The position numbers and the translations under genes are program-made. The notes beneath the pieces were generated by a model, which saw only the letters and a list, made by a program, of their open reading frames with translations, was not told the origin of the DNA and searched no databases. From positions 178,460 to 222,011 of the forward strand of contig JAQXBF010000005.1 of the NCBI GenBank assembly GCA_029252555.1: a stretch of DNA of 43,552 nucleotides, read 5' to 3'. Position 1 is the stretch's first letter, and every line of letters begins with the position of its first letter. The DNA comes from Porticoccaceae bacterium (GTDB taxonomy: Bacteria; Pseudomonadota; Gammaproteobacteria; Pseudomonadales; Porticoccaceae). This document shows positions 19,704 through 29,327 of this stretch, piece after piece.

Positions 19704-20570
19704 CTATTGGACGACCATAAACCCTGAGATATTAGCCGATTGTTTAAGTACCCGTTTTACCAACTCAAACTCCAGACGGTCGCTAATCGGACCAATCCAG
19801 ACCTTATACAGAAGGTCTCTCTGTTGCACCAGAATAGGGTAGCTGGTGTAGCCTCTCACTTGCTTCTGCAAGACCTGAGCAGGTGCCAGTTTGTCAAAGG
19901 CACCCACCTGCAAATAGCGGCCCTGATTGAGCGAGGGCAGCCTGTTATCCGCTGGCGTTGCACTACTCCCTTGGGCTGCAACTCTGTTCTGACTGCCTGA
20001 GAGATCTATTGTCTCAATCAATACATCGGCTGTGCCCTGGTCGGCATAGCCAAGCTTTAGTGCGGCGACATAGGACAGGTCAATCAGGCGCGGGCCATGA
20101 AAAGGCCCGCGATCATTAATGCGCACAATCACCGAGCGTTTATTTTCCAGATTAGTAACCCGAGCATAGGTGGGGATAGGCAATGTTTTGTGAGCCGCTG
20201 TCATGGCATACATATCATAAACTTCGCCATTGGATGTTTTGCGGCCATGGAATTTTTTGCCATACCAGGATGCCACGCCCTGTTCGCGATAATCTTGACT
20301 GCTGGGAAGCACAAAATAGGTTTTGCCAAATACGCTATAGGGGCTTTTGTTGCCGGCTTTGGTAATGGGCTCCACTCTGGGAACCGCATTGACAATAGTT
20401 TTGGTGTCTACCGCAATACCCCGCCCATCTTTTTGAGGGCCTCCAACAACAGCGGGCAGTGTGCCACAACCGCCCAACATCAGGCTGGCTGAAAAGATAA
20501 TGGTTACTAGCTGAAGGTTAACCTTAACAGCCCTCTGCAGACTCACAGCGCCGATTCCGAATAATTTCAC
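19704..20570 (-). CDS. rlpA: RlpA-type septal ring lytic transglycosylase (lipoprotein)
   Basis: Outer-membrane lipoprotein acting on denuded glycan at the septum. The product is up to 288 residues with a lipobox ending at Cys35 (MLGGC). A double-psi beta-barrel domain is clear (GVASWYGKKFHGRKTSNGE in two parts, GVASWYG and GRKTSNGE, then AHKTLPIPTYARVTNL and VRINDRGPF). A C-terminal SPOR domain of about 75 residues (YLQVGAFDKLAPAQVL) targets it to septal peptidoglycan. The start is uncertain: the longest frame uses GTG 20570, overlapping mltB by 47 bp; GTG 20546 is an alternative. There is no strong ribosome site at either. Confidence 0.92.
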   Translation of the reverse strand: MKLFGIGAVSLQRAVKVNLQLVTIIFSASLMLGGCGTLPAVVGGPQKDGRGIAVDTKTIVNAVPRVEPITKAGNKSPYSVFGKTYFVLPSSQDYREQGVASWYGKKFHGRKTSNGEVYDMYAMTAAHKTLPIPTYARVTNLENKRSVIVRINDRGPFHGPRLIDLSYVAALKLGYADQGTADVLIETIDLSGSQNRVAAQGSSATPADNRLPSLNQGRYLQVGAFDKLAPAQVLQKQVRGYTSYPILVQQRDLLYKVWIGPISDRLEFELVKRVLKQSANISGFMVVQ

Positions 20571-21543
20571 TGAGTTGATAAACCGCCATAGCGTATTTAG
20601 TGCGTGGGTTATAGCGTCCTATCACATAGAAATTATGCAATCCAAGCCAGTATTCATCGCCATATTTAGCGGTAAACCGCATTGGGAAAGCTGTGCTGTC
20701 GGCAGAAAATTCTTCCACAGGTTCATAACCCATTGCAGTGAGTTCTGCGATGGTCATGGTTGGCCGCTTCATTTTATTGAGCCCCTCCTCACTGACTGAG
20801 CTACTAATATGAGCTCTTGTGGCTACCGGCTGCCCTGTTTTCCACCCGTGTTTGGTAAAGTAGTTTGCCACACTGCCTATGGCATCGGTGGGATTATTCC
20901 AAATATCAGCAAAGCCGTCAGCATCAAAATCTACCGCGTAATTACGGTAGCTATTGGGCATAAACTGGCCCCAGCCCATGGCACCGGCATAGGAACCTTT
21001 GAGCTCCAGAGGGTCCTGATTTTGCTCCCGTGCCAGCAAAAACAGATGCTCCAGCTGAATGGTAAAGAATTTTTTGCGCGACTCGCGTTTTTCTGTGTAG
21101 GTGTAGTAATCAAATGCCAAGGTGGTGAGAGCGTCAATTACCTTGTAGCTGCCGGTATTGCGGCCATAGTTGGTTTCTACGCCAATAATGCTGACGATAA
21201 TGGCGGGGTCTACACCAAACTCCTGCTCGGCTCGCTCCAGAGTCTGCTGGTTCTCTCGCCAAAACTGTAGGCCGCGATCAGTGCGCAGGTCAGAGATAAA
21301 ATGCTTTCTGTATTCAAACCAGGGTTTTACTTTTTCGGCAGGGCGACTCATGGCTTTGACTATGGAATGCTGGTGTTCGGCATAGGACAGCCAGCCCACA
21401 ATCTCTTCCCGCTCGAATTTATGTTTGTTGACCATGGTATCGACAAAAGCCGCTGCCTCAGGGTGATCTGAATAATCGGCAAATGACAGAGCAGCCCAAA
21501 GACTGGTGCAGGCTATTAATAGTGTTTTGGTCAATTTTTTCAA
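20524..21543 (-). CDS. mltB: Membrane-associated lytic murein transglycosylase B
   Basis: Cleaves peptidoglycan glycan strands to 1,6-anhydro-muropeptides (GH103 family) in the periplasm. The 339-residue product has a signal sequence (about residues 1-22, no lipobox Cys recognised at the cleavage point, so it may be soluble). The catalytic Glu123 is in IIGVETNYGRNTG, and the C-terminal part contains GAMGWGQFMPNSYRNYAVDFD (split as AMGWGQFMP and SYRNYAVD) and GRYNPRTKYAMAVYQL. It overlaps rodA by 4 bp and rlpA by up to 47 bp, indicating tight translational coupling. Confidence 0.95.
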   Translation of the reverse strand: MKKLTKTLLIACTSLWAALSFADYSDHPEAAAFVDTMVNKHKFEREEIVGWLSYAEHQHSIVKAMSRPAEKVKPWFEYRKHFISDLRTDRGLQFWRENQQTLERAEQEFGVDPAIIVSIIGVETNYGRNTGSYKVIDALTTLAFDYYTYTEKRESRKKFFTIQLEHLFLLAREQNQDPLELKGSYAGAMGWGQFMPNSYRNYAVDFDADGFADIWNNPTDAIGSVANYFTKHGWKTGQPVATRAHISSSVSEEGLNKMKRPTMTIAELTAMGYEPVEEFSADSTAFPMRFTAKYGDEYWLGLHNFYVIGRYNPRTKYAMAVYQLSEIIRNRRCESAEGC

Positions 21544-22679
21544 AGCTCCATCCTAATTCGTTTGGGTTCTGTGCTGATAGCCATAAGGATACCAAATCCT
21601 AAAAATAGCGCGACAATGGAAGTGCCGCCATAGCTAATTAATGGCAATGGTACGCCAACCACAGGCAGGATTCCCGACACCATGCTCATGTTGACGAAGA
21701 TATAGATAAAAAATGTCAGGCTTAGGCTGCCGGCAATAAGACGACCAAACTGTGACTGAGAGTTTAAGGCAATCAGCATGCAGCGGCCGACAAAGATAAA
21801 GTAAAGGGCGCATAGATAGAGCACGCCAATGAGGCCAAATTCCTCGGCTAATACAGCGATAATAAAATCGGTATGGCTCTCGGGCAGAAAATTTAGCTGG
21901 GATTGAGTGCCTTGCATCCAGCCTTTGCCGGTTAGCCCGCCCGAGCCAATGGCTGTAGTGGACTGAATAATATTCCAGCCCGCACCCAGTTTGTCATCTT
22001 CTGGTGAAAGTAGAGTTAATACACGCTGTTTCTGGTAGTCGCGCATAACAAAAACCCACAGGGAGGGGATAGCAGCCATCGCCAGTAAGAACGCAGATAC
22101 CAGGTAACGCTTGCGCAGGCCAGCTAAAAACAGCACAAAGAAACCTGAGGCAAAGACCAAAATTGCAGTTCCTAAATCAGGCTGGTTCACAATAAGCAGC
22201 ACCGGCAGGAGTATTAGAACCAATGAGACAAATATATGCTGCAAAGACGGTGGAATATATCGTTTGCCCAAGAAAGCAGATATGGTCATTGGCACCACAA
22301 CTTTCATTAGTTCTGAGGGCTGAAATCTGGTGACCCCAAGATCTAGCCAGCGTTGCGCTCCTTTGGCCCCAACACCAAAAAATATGACCGCCACTAGGGA
22401 AAACAGCCCAATCAAATAGAAGAGAATTGCCCAGCGTTCCCAAAAGCGCACAGGAAACTGAGCCACTGTAATCATGGCGATAAACCCAAACAGCATAAAT
22501 ACGGCCTGGCGTTTAACTAAATAGAGGCTCTGGCCACTAGCACTGTAAAGAACAAAAAGCCCACTCAGGCAGAGCGCTGCCAAAATCAACAGCAGAGGGA
22601 TATCTAGATGCATGGATCGACCAGTACGGCGATCCCCGCCGGGGCTCTGCATGCGTCGCACAAAGTCATCTCGATACAT
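21540..22679 (-). CDS. rodA: Rod-shape SEDS glycosyltransferase RodA
   Basis: Polymerises peptidoglycan glycan strands during cell elongation in partnership with PBP2. The 379-residue protein has about ten transmembrane segments. The SEDS signature with the catalytic Asp is in FLPESHTDFIIAVLAEEFGL, and the C-terminal VGVPLPLISYGGTS motif is intact. Its start abuts the mrdA stop and its stop overlaps mltB. Presence of RodA and PBP2 predicts a rod-shaped cell. Confidence 0.97.
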   Translation of the reverse strand: MYRDDFVRRMQSPGGDRRTGRSMHLDIPLLLILAALCLSGLFVLYSASGQSLYLVKRQAVFMLFGFIAMITVAQFPVRFWERWAILFYLIGLFSLVAVIFFGVGAKGAQRWLDLGVTRFQPSELMKVVVPMTISAFLGKRYIPPSLQHIFVSLVLILLPVLLIVNQPDLGTAILVFASGFFVLFLAGLRKRYLVSAFLLAMAAIPSLWVFVMRDYQKQRVLTLLSPEDDKLGAGWNIIQSTTAIGSGGLTGKGWMQGTQSQLNFLPESHTDFIIAVLAEEFGLIGVLYLCALYFIFVGRCMLIALNSQSQFGRLIAGSLSLTFFIYIFVNMSMVSGILPVVGVPLPLISYGGTSIVALFLGFGILMAISTEPKRIRMEL

Positions 22680-24572
22680 CTACCGGCCTCCCTGCTGAGT
22701 TGCCGAATCAGATGCCAACAGCAGGCTGTCTTTTTCTGGCCTTGATTTCATATACGCATCAATTACCTGTCGCGCAATTGGTGCAGCGGCAGAACTGCCA
22801 TGCTCGCCATTTTCAACAATTAAGCCTATGGCAATCTGGGGGTCATCGACGGGCGCGAAGGCAACAAATAGAGCGTGGTCCCATTTGCTTTTGTCTATTT
22901 TAGAGCTGTCATATTCCTCTTCGGCACCGATACTAATGACCTGGGCTGTACCAGTTTTTCCCGCTATCTCGTAGTCCAAACCTCTACTAATGCCTTTGGC
23001 TGTGCCTTTGGTGGAATGCACCACATCTCGCATTGCTTTGTGCACGTAGTCCCAGTATTCACTGTTTATCTCTAGATCTGTGGTGGTCACTTCACTGACC
23101 TTGGAAACTCCGTTAATTGAATGCACTAGCTGGGGCGTTACCATTTTCCCTCTAGAGGCAATGCGCGCTGACATAACCGCAAGCTGCAATGGTGTTGCCA
23201 GCATAAAGCCCTGACCTATGCTGACATTAATCGTGTCACCATTGAACCAGGCTTCTTGTTTGGCACCTTGCTTCCAGTCTCTTGAGGGCATAATTCCCGG
23301 GCGCTCGCCGGGCAAGTCAATGCCGGTGATATTGCCTAGCCCGAATAATTCGCTGTAGCTAGACAGCAGGTCGATTCCGGTTTTAACACTCATTTTGTAG
23401 AAGTACACATCACAGGATTCGATAATAGCTTCCGCTAAGTCTACCCCTCTGCCGTGACCTCCGCGCTTAGAGTTATGGTCACGCCAAGGGCGTTCTATGC
23501 CCTCCATAAAAAAGTAACCCGGATCATTGATGGTGTAATCCATGGTGATCGTGTTGTTGTGCAATCCGATTAACCCAAACAAGGGTTTGATAGTTGAACC
23601 CGGTGGGTATTGGCCGCGAATAGCGCGGTCAAACATGGGTCGGTCTGGGGAGTTGATCAACTGGCTGTAATTCTTTTGACTGATCCCGGAAACAAATAGA
23701 TTGGGGTCGTAACTAGGGGCACTGACAATACTCAGAATACCGCCGGTTTTTACATCAATGGCCACCAGTGCACCGCGCTCATCTTCAAATGCATCGTAGG
23801 CGACTTTCTGTAGGCGGCTATCCAGGAACATAGTGAGGCTGTCACCGGGTGCTGGGCCTACACTTTCGAGAATACGCATCACGCGGCCTCGGGCATTGGT
23901 CTCTACATGCTCGCTGCCAACCTTGCCCAGCAGTTGCTCCTCGTAGTATTTTTCGATCCCAATCTTGCCAATAGAATCTGTGCCGCTGTAAGCAATTGAA
24001 TCGATGCTCTGGCTCTCGCGCTCATTGATACGCCCCACATAGCCAATCACATGCGCAAAAAGCTCTCGGTTGGGATAGAAGCGAGTGAGGCGAGCTGTGA
24101 TTTCAGCGCCATCCAAGCGAAAGCCATTAACCGCTAAAACGCCTCGTTCTTGTTCCGTAAGATTAAACTTGAGTGGTGTCTGTTCGTAGGGTTTTCGACG
24201 TTTGAGCCGCTTGGTAAAGCGATTGATATCTTCGTCTGAAATTTCTATCAGATCGCTGATAGTAGCCAGCAACTCGTCGAGACTCTTGGAGCGTTCACGC
24301 ACAATGGTGAGGTTGTAGGTTGGCCGGTTGTCGGCCAGCAATTCGCCATTGCGATCGTAAATTAGACCGCGGGAAGGCGCTGCAGGCCTAACATGCAGTC
24401 GATTATTGTCAGAATGGGTAGCGAAATTCTGGTGGCGATTGATCTGCAGATCAACATAGCGAAACACAACAACAACGGCCATAACAGTGATGACAAGCGC
24501 TGTAAGAAACAGCCTACCAGCAAAGATTCTGCGTTCCCTAGCTGGGTCTGAAAAAGCCGCGTCATGAATCAT
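22680..24572 (-). CDS. mrdA: Penicillin-binding protein 2 (elongasome transpeptidase)
   Basis: Inner-membrane class B PBP that crosslinks peptidoglycan in the elongasome with RodA. The 630-residue product has one N-terminal TM (about 20-40) and the pedestal domain (PSRGLIYDRNGELLADNRPTYNL in family form at about 66-88). In the transpeptidase domain, Ser326 is in PPGSTIKP, the second motif is SCD (ESCDVYFYKMS) and the third is GKTGTAQV. Position of the nucleophile is within a few residues of E. coli PBP2. It follows rlmH by 17 bp. Confidence 0.97.
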   Translation of the reverse strand: MIHDAAFSDPARERRIFAGRLFLTALVITVMAVVVVFRYVDLQINRHQNFATHSDNNRLHVRPAAPSRGLIYDRNGELLADNRPTYNLTIVRERSKSLDELLATISDLIEISDEDINRFTKRLKRRKPYEQTPLKFNLTEQERGVLAVNGFRLDGAEITARLTRFYPNRELFAHVIGYVGRINERESQSIDSIAYSGTDSIGKIGIEKYYEEQLLGKVGSEHVETNARGRVMRILESVGPAPGDSLTMFLDSRLQKVAYDAFEDERGALVAIDVKTGGILSIVSAPSYDPNLFVSGISQKNYSQLINSPDRPMFDRAIRGQYPPGSTIKPLFGLIGLHNNTITMDYTINDPGYFFMEGIERPWRDHNSKRGGHGRGVDLAEAIIESCDVYFYKMSVKTGIDLLSSYSELFGLGNITGIDLPGERPGIMPSRDWKQGAKQEAWFNGDTINVSIGQGFMLATPLQLAVMSARIASRGKMVTPQLVHSINGVSKVSEVTTTDLEINSEYWDYVHKAMRDVVHSTKGTAKGISRGLDYEIAGKTGTAQVISIGAEEEYDSSKIDKSKWDHALFVAFAPVDDPQIAIGLIVENGEHGSSAAAPIARQVIDAYMKSRPEKDSLLLASDSATQQGGR

Positions 24573-24589
24573 GTTTAGTTATCCATCAT

Positions 24590-25060
24590 CTAGCTACGAT
24601 GATACGGGTGATTAGCATTGATCGTCCATGCACGGTAAAGCTGTTCCATCACGACAATTCGCACCAGCGGGTGAGGCAGTGTTAAGTCTGACAGCGACCA
24701 ACGCATATTAGCCCGCGCTAGGCAATTTGCAGAGAGGCCGTCTGGCCCGCCAACCAACAGGCATACATCCCGCCCATTCATCTGCCAATTTCCCAGATTT
24801 TGTGCTAGCTTTTCTGTACTCATCGGCTTGCCCAATACATCCAGAGCGACCACAAAATCCTGCTCACCTATAGCCTTCAACAGCCCTTGGCTCTCCGCTT
24901 CAATCGCTTTTGCCTTAGGCTGATTTTTGCCTCTGGTACCCAGAGAGATTTCAATGACCTGAATGCGTAATTCCGGTGGCATCCGTTTGCCATATTCCTG
25001 ACACCCTGATTCTACCCAGTCAGGCATACGAGTGCCAACCGCCAAAAGCTTGAGCCTCAT
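24590..25060 (-). CDS. rlmH: 23S rRNA (pseudouridine1915-N3)-methyltransferase
   Basis: SPOUT-family enzyme that methylates pseudouridine 1915 in helix 69 of 23S rRNA on assembled 70S ribosomes. The 156-residue product matches the family length. The knotted SAM site is visible in CLLVGGPDGLS and the C-terminal LSDLTLPHPLVRIVVMEQLYRA block (for instance LTLPHPLVR), ending NHPYHRS. It lies 9 bp after rsfS, the usual rsfS-rlmH pair. Confidence 0.97.
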   Translation of the reverse strand: MRLKLLAVGTRMPDWVESGCQEYGKRMPPELRIQVIEISLGTRGKNQPKAKAIEAESQGLLKAIGEQDFVVALDVLGKPMSTEKLAQNLGNWQMNGRDVCLLVGGPDGLSANCLARANMRWSLSDLTLPHPLVRIVVMEQLYRAWTINANHPYHRS

Positions 25061-25069
25061 AATATTCTT

Positions 25070-25459
25070 TTACTGCTCGCTCTCAGGCGCGCCCAAGATT
25101 ATATCATCATCTCCGGAACCGTCTTCTGGGAGGTCTCCTGGGCGCAGGGTCCAAAGGCGCTCCAAGTCGTAAAACTCGCGGGTGGCTGGCAGCATAATAT
25201 GGGCAATAACATCACCAAAATCCACCAGAACCCATTCTGAGGTATCGTCGCCCTCAACCCCGATTAACTCATAACCCGCTTTTTTTGCATCCACCATCAC
25301 ACTGGTTGCCAGAGACTTTACCTGGCGATTGGAGTTGCCGGAGGCAACCACCATGGTGTCCATCATGCCGGTGAGTTCACGCACATCGATGCTGATAATG
25401 TTGGTAGCCTTAACTTCTTCAAGGGCGTTGATAACAATGTCTTTTAGGGTTTGCGTCAT
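25070..25459 (-). CDS. rsfS: Ribosomal silencing factor RsfS
   Basis: Binds ribosomal protein uL14 and blocks 30S-50S joining when nutrients are scarce. The 129-residue product carries the family core: INALEEVKATNIISIDVREL, MVVASGNSNRQVKSLA, GVEGDDTSEWVLVDFGDVI (as WVLVDFGDVIAHIM) and RFYDLERLW-like EFYDLERLW. It is flanked by nadD and rlmH with 9-bp gaps. Confidence 0.96.
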   Translation of the reverse strand: MTQTLKDIVINALEEVKATNIISIDVRELTGMMDTMVVASGNSNRQVKSLATSVMVDAKKAGYELIGVEGDDTSEWVLVDFGDVIAHIMLPATREFYDLERLWTLRPGDLPEDGSGDDDIILGAPESEQ

Positions 25460-25468
25460 AGCAATTAT

Positions 25469-26101
25469 TTACTCATATAGATGATGTTGTTGAATATAGT
25501 TAACCACTGCATCAGGGGTCATAAACTGTATATTTTCACCGCGGGCCAACTTGCGACGAATCTCCGTAGACGACAAATCCAGCATAGTCATCTCACAAAA
25601 ATGCACCTTACCCGCGGGTGATTGCTGCAAAATTGCCAGGTCATCACAGCGGTGAGCATCAATCCACTCAGCTACAGCACCTGTTTTAGGGCGCTCGGTT
25701 TCCGGCCTTGAGGACACGACAATGTGGCAGTGGCCCAGCAATTCTCGCCAGCGCTGCCAGGTATCTATTTTTGCCAGGGCATCCATACCTATGCAGAAAA
25801 ACAGAGGTTGAACTGCACCAATTTGCTGACGCACTAATTCAAGGGTATCAATGCTGTAGCTGGGCTCAGTCCTCTGTAGCTCCAAATCATCGGCCACCAG
25901 TAGCGATTGATTGGCAATAGCCGCATTGAGCATGTCTAGTCGCTGTTGCGCACTGGCCTGAGGCGCGCCGCGATGGGGCGGAAATGCGCAGGGCATCATC
26001 CGAACGCTTCTGACATGCAGTAATTCGGCTAGCTCGGTAGCAACCCTCAGGTGGCCTGTGTGCACCGGATTAAAGGTGCCACCGAACAGTGCAATCGCCA
26101 T
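25469..26101 (-). CDS. nadD: Nicotinate-nucleotide adenylyltransferase
   Basis: Adenylates nicotinate mononucleotide in NAD synthesis. I start it at ATG 26101, giving 210 residues, because the nucleotidyltransferase signature FGGTFNPVHTGHLR then falls at residues 6-19 as in the family. A longer frame to TTG 26128 would overlap the proA 3' end with no extra similarity. The C-terminal signature SSTEIRRKLARGE is intact. The start lies directly after the proA stop, so translation is probably coupled. Many gammaproteobacteria have lptE-holA here; proA takes that place in this genome. Confidence 0.95.
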   Translation of the reverse strand: MAIALFGGTFNPVHTGHLRVATELAELLHVRSVRMMPCAFPPHRGAPQASAQQRLDMLNAAIANQSLLVADDLELQRTEPSYSIDTLELVRQQIGAVQPLFFCIGMDALAKIDTWQRWRELLGHCHIVVSSRPETERPKTGAVAEWIDAHRCDDLAILQQSPAGKVHFCEMTMLDLSSTEIRRKLARGENIQFMTPDAVVNYIQQHHLYE

Positions 26102-26102
26102 A

Positions 26103-27359
26103 TTATTGACGAATCTGCCCGTCGCCAAATACCACCCATTTCTGGCTAGTCAGGCCCTCGAGGCCCACGGGCCCACGAGCATGAATTTTATCGGTGGAAA
26201 TACCAATTTCCGCGCCCAGCCCATATTCAAAACCATCGGCAAATCGGGTCGACGCATTAATCATTACCGAGCTTGAGTCTACTTCGGCAATAAAGCGTCG
26301 GCCGCGATTAAAGTCTTCAGTGACAATGGATTCGGTGTGCTGAGAGCTGTAATAATTAATGTGCTCAATAGCTTCATCGATGCCAGCGACAATCTTAATC
26401 GACAGAATCGGGGCCAAATACTCCTCTGCCCAGTCTTCCTCGGTGGCTGTCAGGATTGAGTCCAGATAAGTGCGGGCCTTTTCGCAGCCACGCATTTCAA
26501 CCCCTTTCTCGGTATAAATTTTATTCAGCTCTGGAAGTACCTTTGCTGCGACAGAATCCGCTATCAACAGTGATTCCATTGCGTTGCATACGCCATAGCG
26601 ATGGGTCTTGGCATTATCGGCAATAGCCACTGCTTTCTTGAGGTCAGCGCGATCATCAATATAGACATGGCAGTTGCCATCCAGATGCTTTATCACAGGA
26701 ACTCGAGCATCTGCGCTAATGCGCTCAATCAGGCTCTTGCCACCTCTGGGTACAATGACATCCACATGATCGGTCATGGTAATCAGTTCACCGACAGCAT
26801 CGCGATCGGTGGTATTGACCACCTGCACAGCGGTTTTTGGTAGCCCGACGGCTTCCAAACCCTGCGAGATACAGGTGGCGATAGCGCGGTTCGAATTAAT
26901 GGCTTCACTGCCACCTCGCAAAATGGCGGCATTACCAGATTTTAAGCATAGGCTGGCAGCGTCAATGGTCACATTGGGGCGAGATTCATAGATAATTCCC
27001 ACCACACCGAGAGGGACGCGCATTTGGCCTAACTTTATTCCACTGGGCCTATAGCCCATATCGGTAATTTCGCCAACGGGATCTTGCAATTGAGCAACCT
27101 GATGCAGCCCTTCAATCATGCTATCAATGCGCTCTTCATTGAGTTCCAGGCGATCCATAAGGGCAGCATCCAGACCTTTAATGCGACCATTGTCCATATC
27201 CATGGCATTGGCGACTAAAAGCTCAGCGCGATCGTCATTAACGGCGTCAGCTATAGCTAAGAGAGCATTATTTTTAATAACCGAGCCTGCGCGGGCCAGC
27301 ACACGAGATGACTCCCGAGCGGCAAGGCCAACTGAATGCATGTAGACTTTAATATCCAT
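26103..27359 (-). CDS. proA: Gamma-glutamyl phosphate reductase
   Basis: NADPH-dependent reduction of gamma-glutamyl phosphate to glutamate semialdehyde, second step of proline synthesis. The 418-residue product matches the family. Landmarks are [21 protein letters not shown] ([14 protein letters not shown]), [23 protein letters not shown], the catalytic Cys in [31 protein letters not shown] (in part) and [20 protein letters not shown] (in part, [10 protein letters not shown]). It heads the minus-strand cluster. proB is not in the window. Confidence 0.97.
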   Translation of the reverse strand: MDIKVYMHSVGLAARESSRVLARAGSVIKNNALLAIADAVNDDRAELLVANAMDMDNGRIKGLDAALMDRLELNEERIDSMIEGLHQVAQLQDPVGEITDMGYRPSGIKLGQMRVPLGVVGIIYESRPNVTIDAASLCLKSGNAAILRGGSEAINSNRAIATCISQGLEAVGLPKTAVQVVNTTDRDAVGELITMTDHVDVIVPRGGKSLIERISADARVPVIKHLDGNCHVYIDDRADLKKAVAIADNAKTHRYGVCNAMESLLIADSVAAKVLPELNKIYTEKGVEMRGCEKARTYLDSILTATEEDWAEEYLAPILSIKIVAGIDEAIEHINYYSSQHTESIVTEDFNRGRRFIAEVDSSSVMINASTRFADGFEYGLGAEIGISTDKIHARGPVGLEGLTSQKWVVFGDGQIRQ

Positions 27360-27398
27360 GAGGTATATTCAATTAAACTAAAAATTTCAGAGAGCGCC

Positions 27399-27404
27399 AT
27401 TATA
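27399..27404 (-). promoter_or_regulatory. Candidate -10 element for proA and the downstream cluster
   Basis: A perfect TATAAT is read on the minus strand 40 bp before the proA ATG, in CCCGTATAATGG. No good -35 is visible at 16-18 bp spacing, so the call rests on the -10 hexamer and position only. Confidence 0.45.
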
Positions 27405-27501
27405 CGGGTAGCATCGCCAGAATTCCCTATTTTTGCTGGCTGCAGTCAATTTCCCCGGGCTGTGCGTATAAAAACTATCTAAGCGGCTATGGGACAAGGC
27501 T

Positions 27502-28311
27502 TTGCAACAGGTGATATCTACACTCAGCAGCAGCCAGAATTGGCTGGTACTGACCGGCGCAGGCGTGAGTGCAGACTCAGGAGTGCCCACATACAGAGAC
27601 AAGCAGGGTGCCTGGCAGCGGTTACCCCCGGTTACCCATCAGCAGTTTATGACAGAACAGAGCGCCCGACAGCGATTTTGGGCGCGCAATATGGTGGGCT
27701 GGCGATTTATGATTGAGGCCCAGCCCAATACTGCCCATTTGGCACTGGCCGCCTTGGAAAACACCAACGCTGTGTCCCATTTAGTCACTCAAAATGTCGA
27801 TGGCCTGCATCAGCGTGCGGGCAGTTGCAGAGTGATTGATCTTCATGGGCGTTTGGATACTGTGTCCTGTATGAGCTGTGGTCTGAGATACCATCGGGGA
27901 ACTCTGCAGAGCTGGATGCAGCAAAACAATCCTGAGTTTAGCCAATCAGCCGGCGTTATAGCGCCAGATGGTGATGCTCATATTGATCAGCTTGATTATT
28001 CTAATATGCAAATTCCCGACTGCGAGCACTGTGGCGGTATTCTAAAGCCCGATGCAGTATTTTTTGGCGATTCGATACCCAGAAATCGCCTGGATGAGGC
28101 TCGCCAACAGTTAACGTCAGCGCAGGGCTTATTGGTTGTGGGCTCATCGTTAGCCGTTTATTCCGGGTACCGTTTTTGTCTCTGGGCTCAAGCTCAGGGC
28201 AAGCCTATAGTGATTTTAAATCAGGGTACAACCAGGGCTGATTCCATAGCCAGCCTTAAGGCAGACAGCCGCTGTGCCAGTATTCTTCAGGAGTGGTTGG
28301 CCAATTGCTGA
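27502..28311 (+). CDS. Sirtuin-type NAD-dependent protein deacylase
   Basis: NAD-dependent removal of acyl groups from lysines, in the Sir2 family. The 269-residue product has the NAD-binding GAGVSADSGVPTYRD (residues 19-33), TQNVDGLHQRAG, the catalytic His115 in DLHGRLD, and two zinc Cys pairs: Cys123/Cys126 (CMSCG) and Cys174/Cys177 (CEHCGG). LKPDAVFFGDSIP and VVGSSLAVYSG follow. The overall style is closest to class II (SIRT4-like) sirtuins. The proposed start is TTG 27502 with AAGGC just upstream; GTG 27511 is an alternative. It is divergent from proA and convergent with hemH (2-bp gap). Confidence 0.93.
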   Translation: MQQVISTLSSSQNWLVLTGAGVSADSGVPTYRDKQGAWQRLPPVTHQQFMTEQSARQRFWARNMVGWRFMIEAQPNTAHLALAALENTNAVSHLVTQNVDGLHQRAGSCRVIDLHGRLDTVSCMSCGLRYHRGTLQSWMQQNNPEFSQSAGVIAPDGDAHIDQLDYSNMQIPDCEHCGGILKPDAVFFGDSIPRNRLDEARQQLTSAQGLLVVGSSLAVYSGYRFCLWAQAQGKPIVILNQGTTRADSIASLKADSRCASILQEWLANC

Positions 28312-28313
28312 GC

Positions 28314-29327
28314 TTAGAGATGTCTGCCAGCAATTTCAGCCAGAGCCTCCAGGTGCGCAGGCTGGGAATTTAAGCAGGGAATGTAGTGAAAGGTTTCACC
28401 GCCGTGCTCGATAAAAATCTCGCGACCCTCGCCATCAATCTCTTCAATGGTCTCCAGACAGTCCGATGAGAATCCAGGACAAATCACCGCCACATGCTTA
28501 ACAGCCCCAGCGGGCATGGCTTCCAGGGTTTTATCTGTATAGGGTTGCAACCAGGGCTCTCGGCCAAAGCGTGACTGGAAGGTGGTCATAATACGGTCTT
28601 CGTCGAGGCCCATTTTCTCTCGCACCAATCGGGTAGTCTGATGACACAGGCAATGGTAGGGATCGCCCTTTTTCAGGTAGCGCTCGGGGGTGCCATGGTA
28701 TGAGAACATTAATTTATCTGGCATCCCATGCTGGTCAATATGGGCCTGAATACTGTCGCACAGAGCCTGAATATAGAGTGGCGACTGGTGATAGCTACCG
28801 ACAAAGTGCAGCTCTGGCACCCAGCGGGTTTTGGTAAATACCTGAGCCACAGCATCGAAGGTAGAGCCGGTGGTGGCGCCCGAATACTGAGGGTAGAGAG
28901 GCAGCACGGTGATATCCCGCACATTCATATCAGTCAGCTGCTGAATGGCAGATTCCATGGAGGGATTGCCGTAGCGCATCCCCAATACCACTGGTACATC
29001 ATCATTAAAGTTCTTATCCAACAACGCCTTGACGCCAGCCACCTGAGCCCGGCTGTGAACCATCAGAGGTGAGCCTTCATCAGACCAGACAGTCTGATAC
29101 AACTTGGCCGAGCGGCGCGGGCGAATGCGTAAAATAATCAGATTGAGAATCATCCACCACAGCAGGCGGGGTACTTCTACCACTCTGGGATCACTTAAAA
29201 ATTCTTTGAGGTAACGGCGCAGCTCGACAGTTTTGGGTGCATCTGGAGTCCCTAGATTGCACAGCAGTACACCAGTTCGAGGCGAGGGCCCTTTGTGGTC
29301 GTAATCTGTCTGGCCGCGATACTTCAT
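28314..29327 (-). CDS. hemH: Ferrochelatase
   Basis: Inserts ferrous iron into protoporphyrin IX, the last step of heme synthesis, at the inner membrane. Starting at ATG 29327 gives 337 residues, chosen because AGGAG precedes it by about 9 bases and the family start (RTGVLLCNLGTPDAP) lies about 17 residues in. A longer frame to 29387 adds 20 unconserved residues. The catalytic His in SYHGTPERYLKKGDPY, the acidic partner in CPGFSSDCLETIEEID and TTFQSRFGREPWLQPYT (in part) are present. Confidence 0.96.
   Translation of the reverse strand: MKYRGQTDYDHKGPSPRTGVLLCNLGTPDAPKTVELRRYLKEFLSDPRVVEVPRLLWWMILNLIILRIRPRRSAKLYQTVWSDEGSPLMVHSRAQVAGVKALLDKNFNDDVPVVLGMRYGNPSMESAIQQLTDMNVRDITVLPLYPQYSGATTGSTFDAVAQVFTKTRWVPELHFVGSYHQSPLYIQALCDSIQAHIDQHGMPDKLMFSYHGTPERYLKKGDPYHCLCHQTTRLVREKMGLDEDRIMTTFQSRFGREPWLQPYTDKTLEAMPAGAVKHVAVICPGFSSDCLETIEEIDGEGREIFIEHGGETFHYIPCLNSQPAHLEALAEIAGRHL

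Noticed and set aside
20809-21270. 153-codon plus-strand frame opposite mltB
   Set aside because: Antisense to mltB, which has its catalytic motifs intact.
26102-26128. Longer nadD start at TTG 26128
   Set aside because: It overlaps proA and adds residues before the family N-terminus; ATG 26101 fits better.
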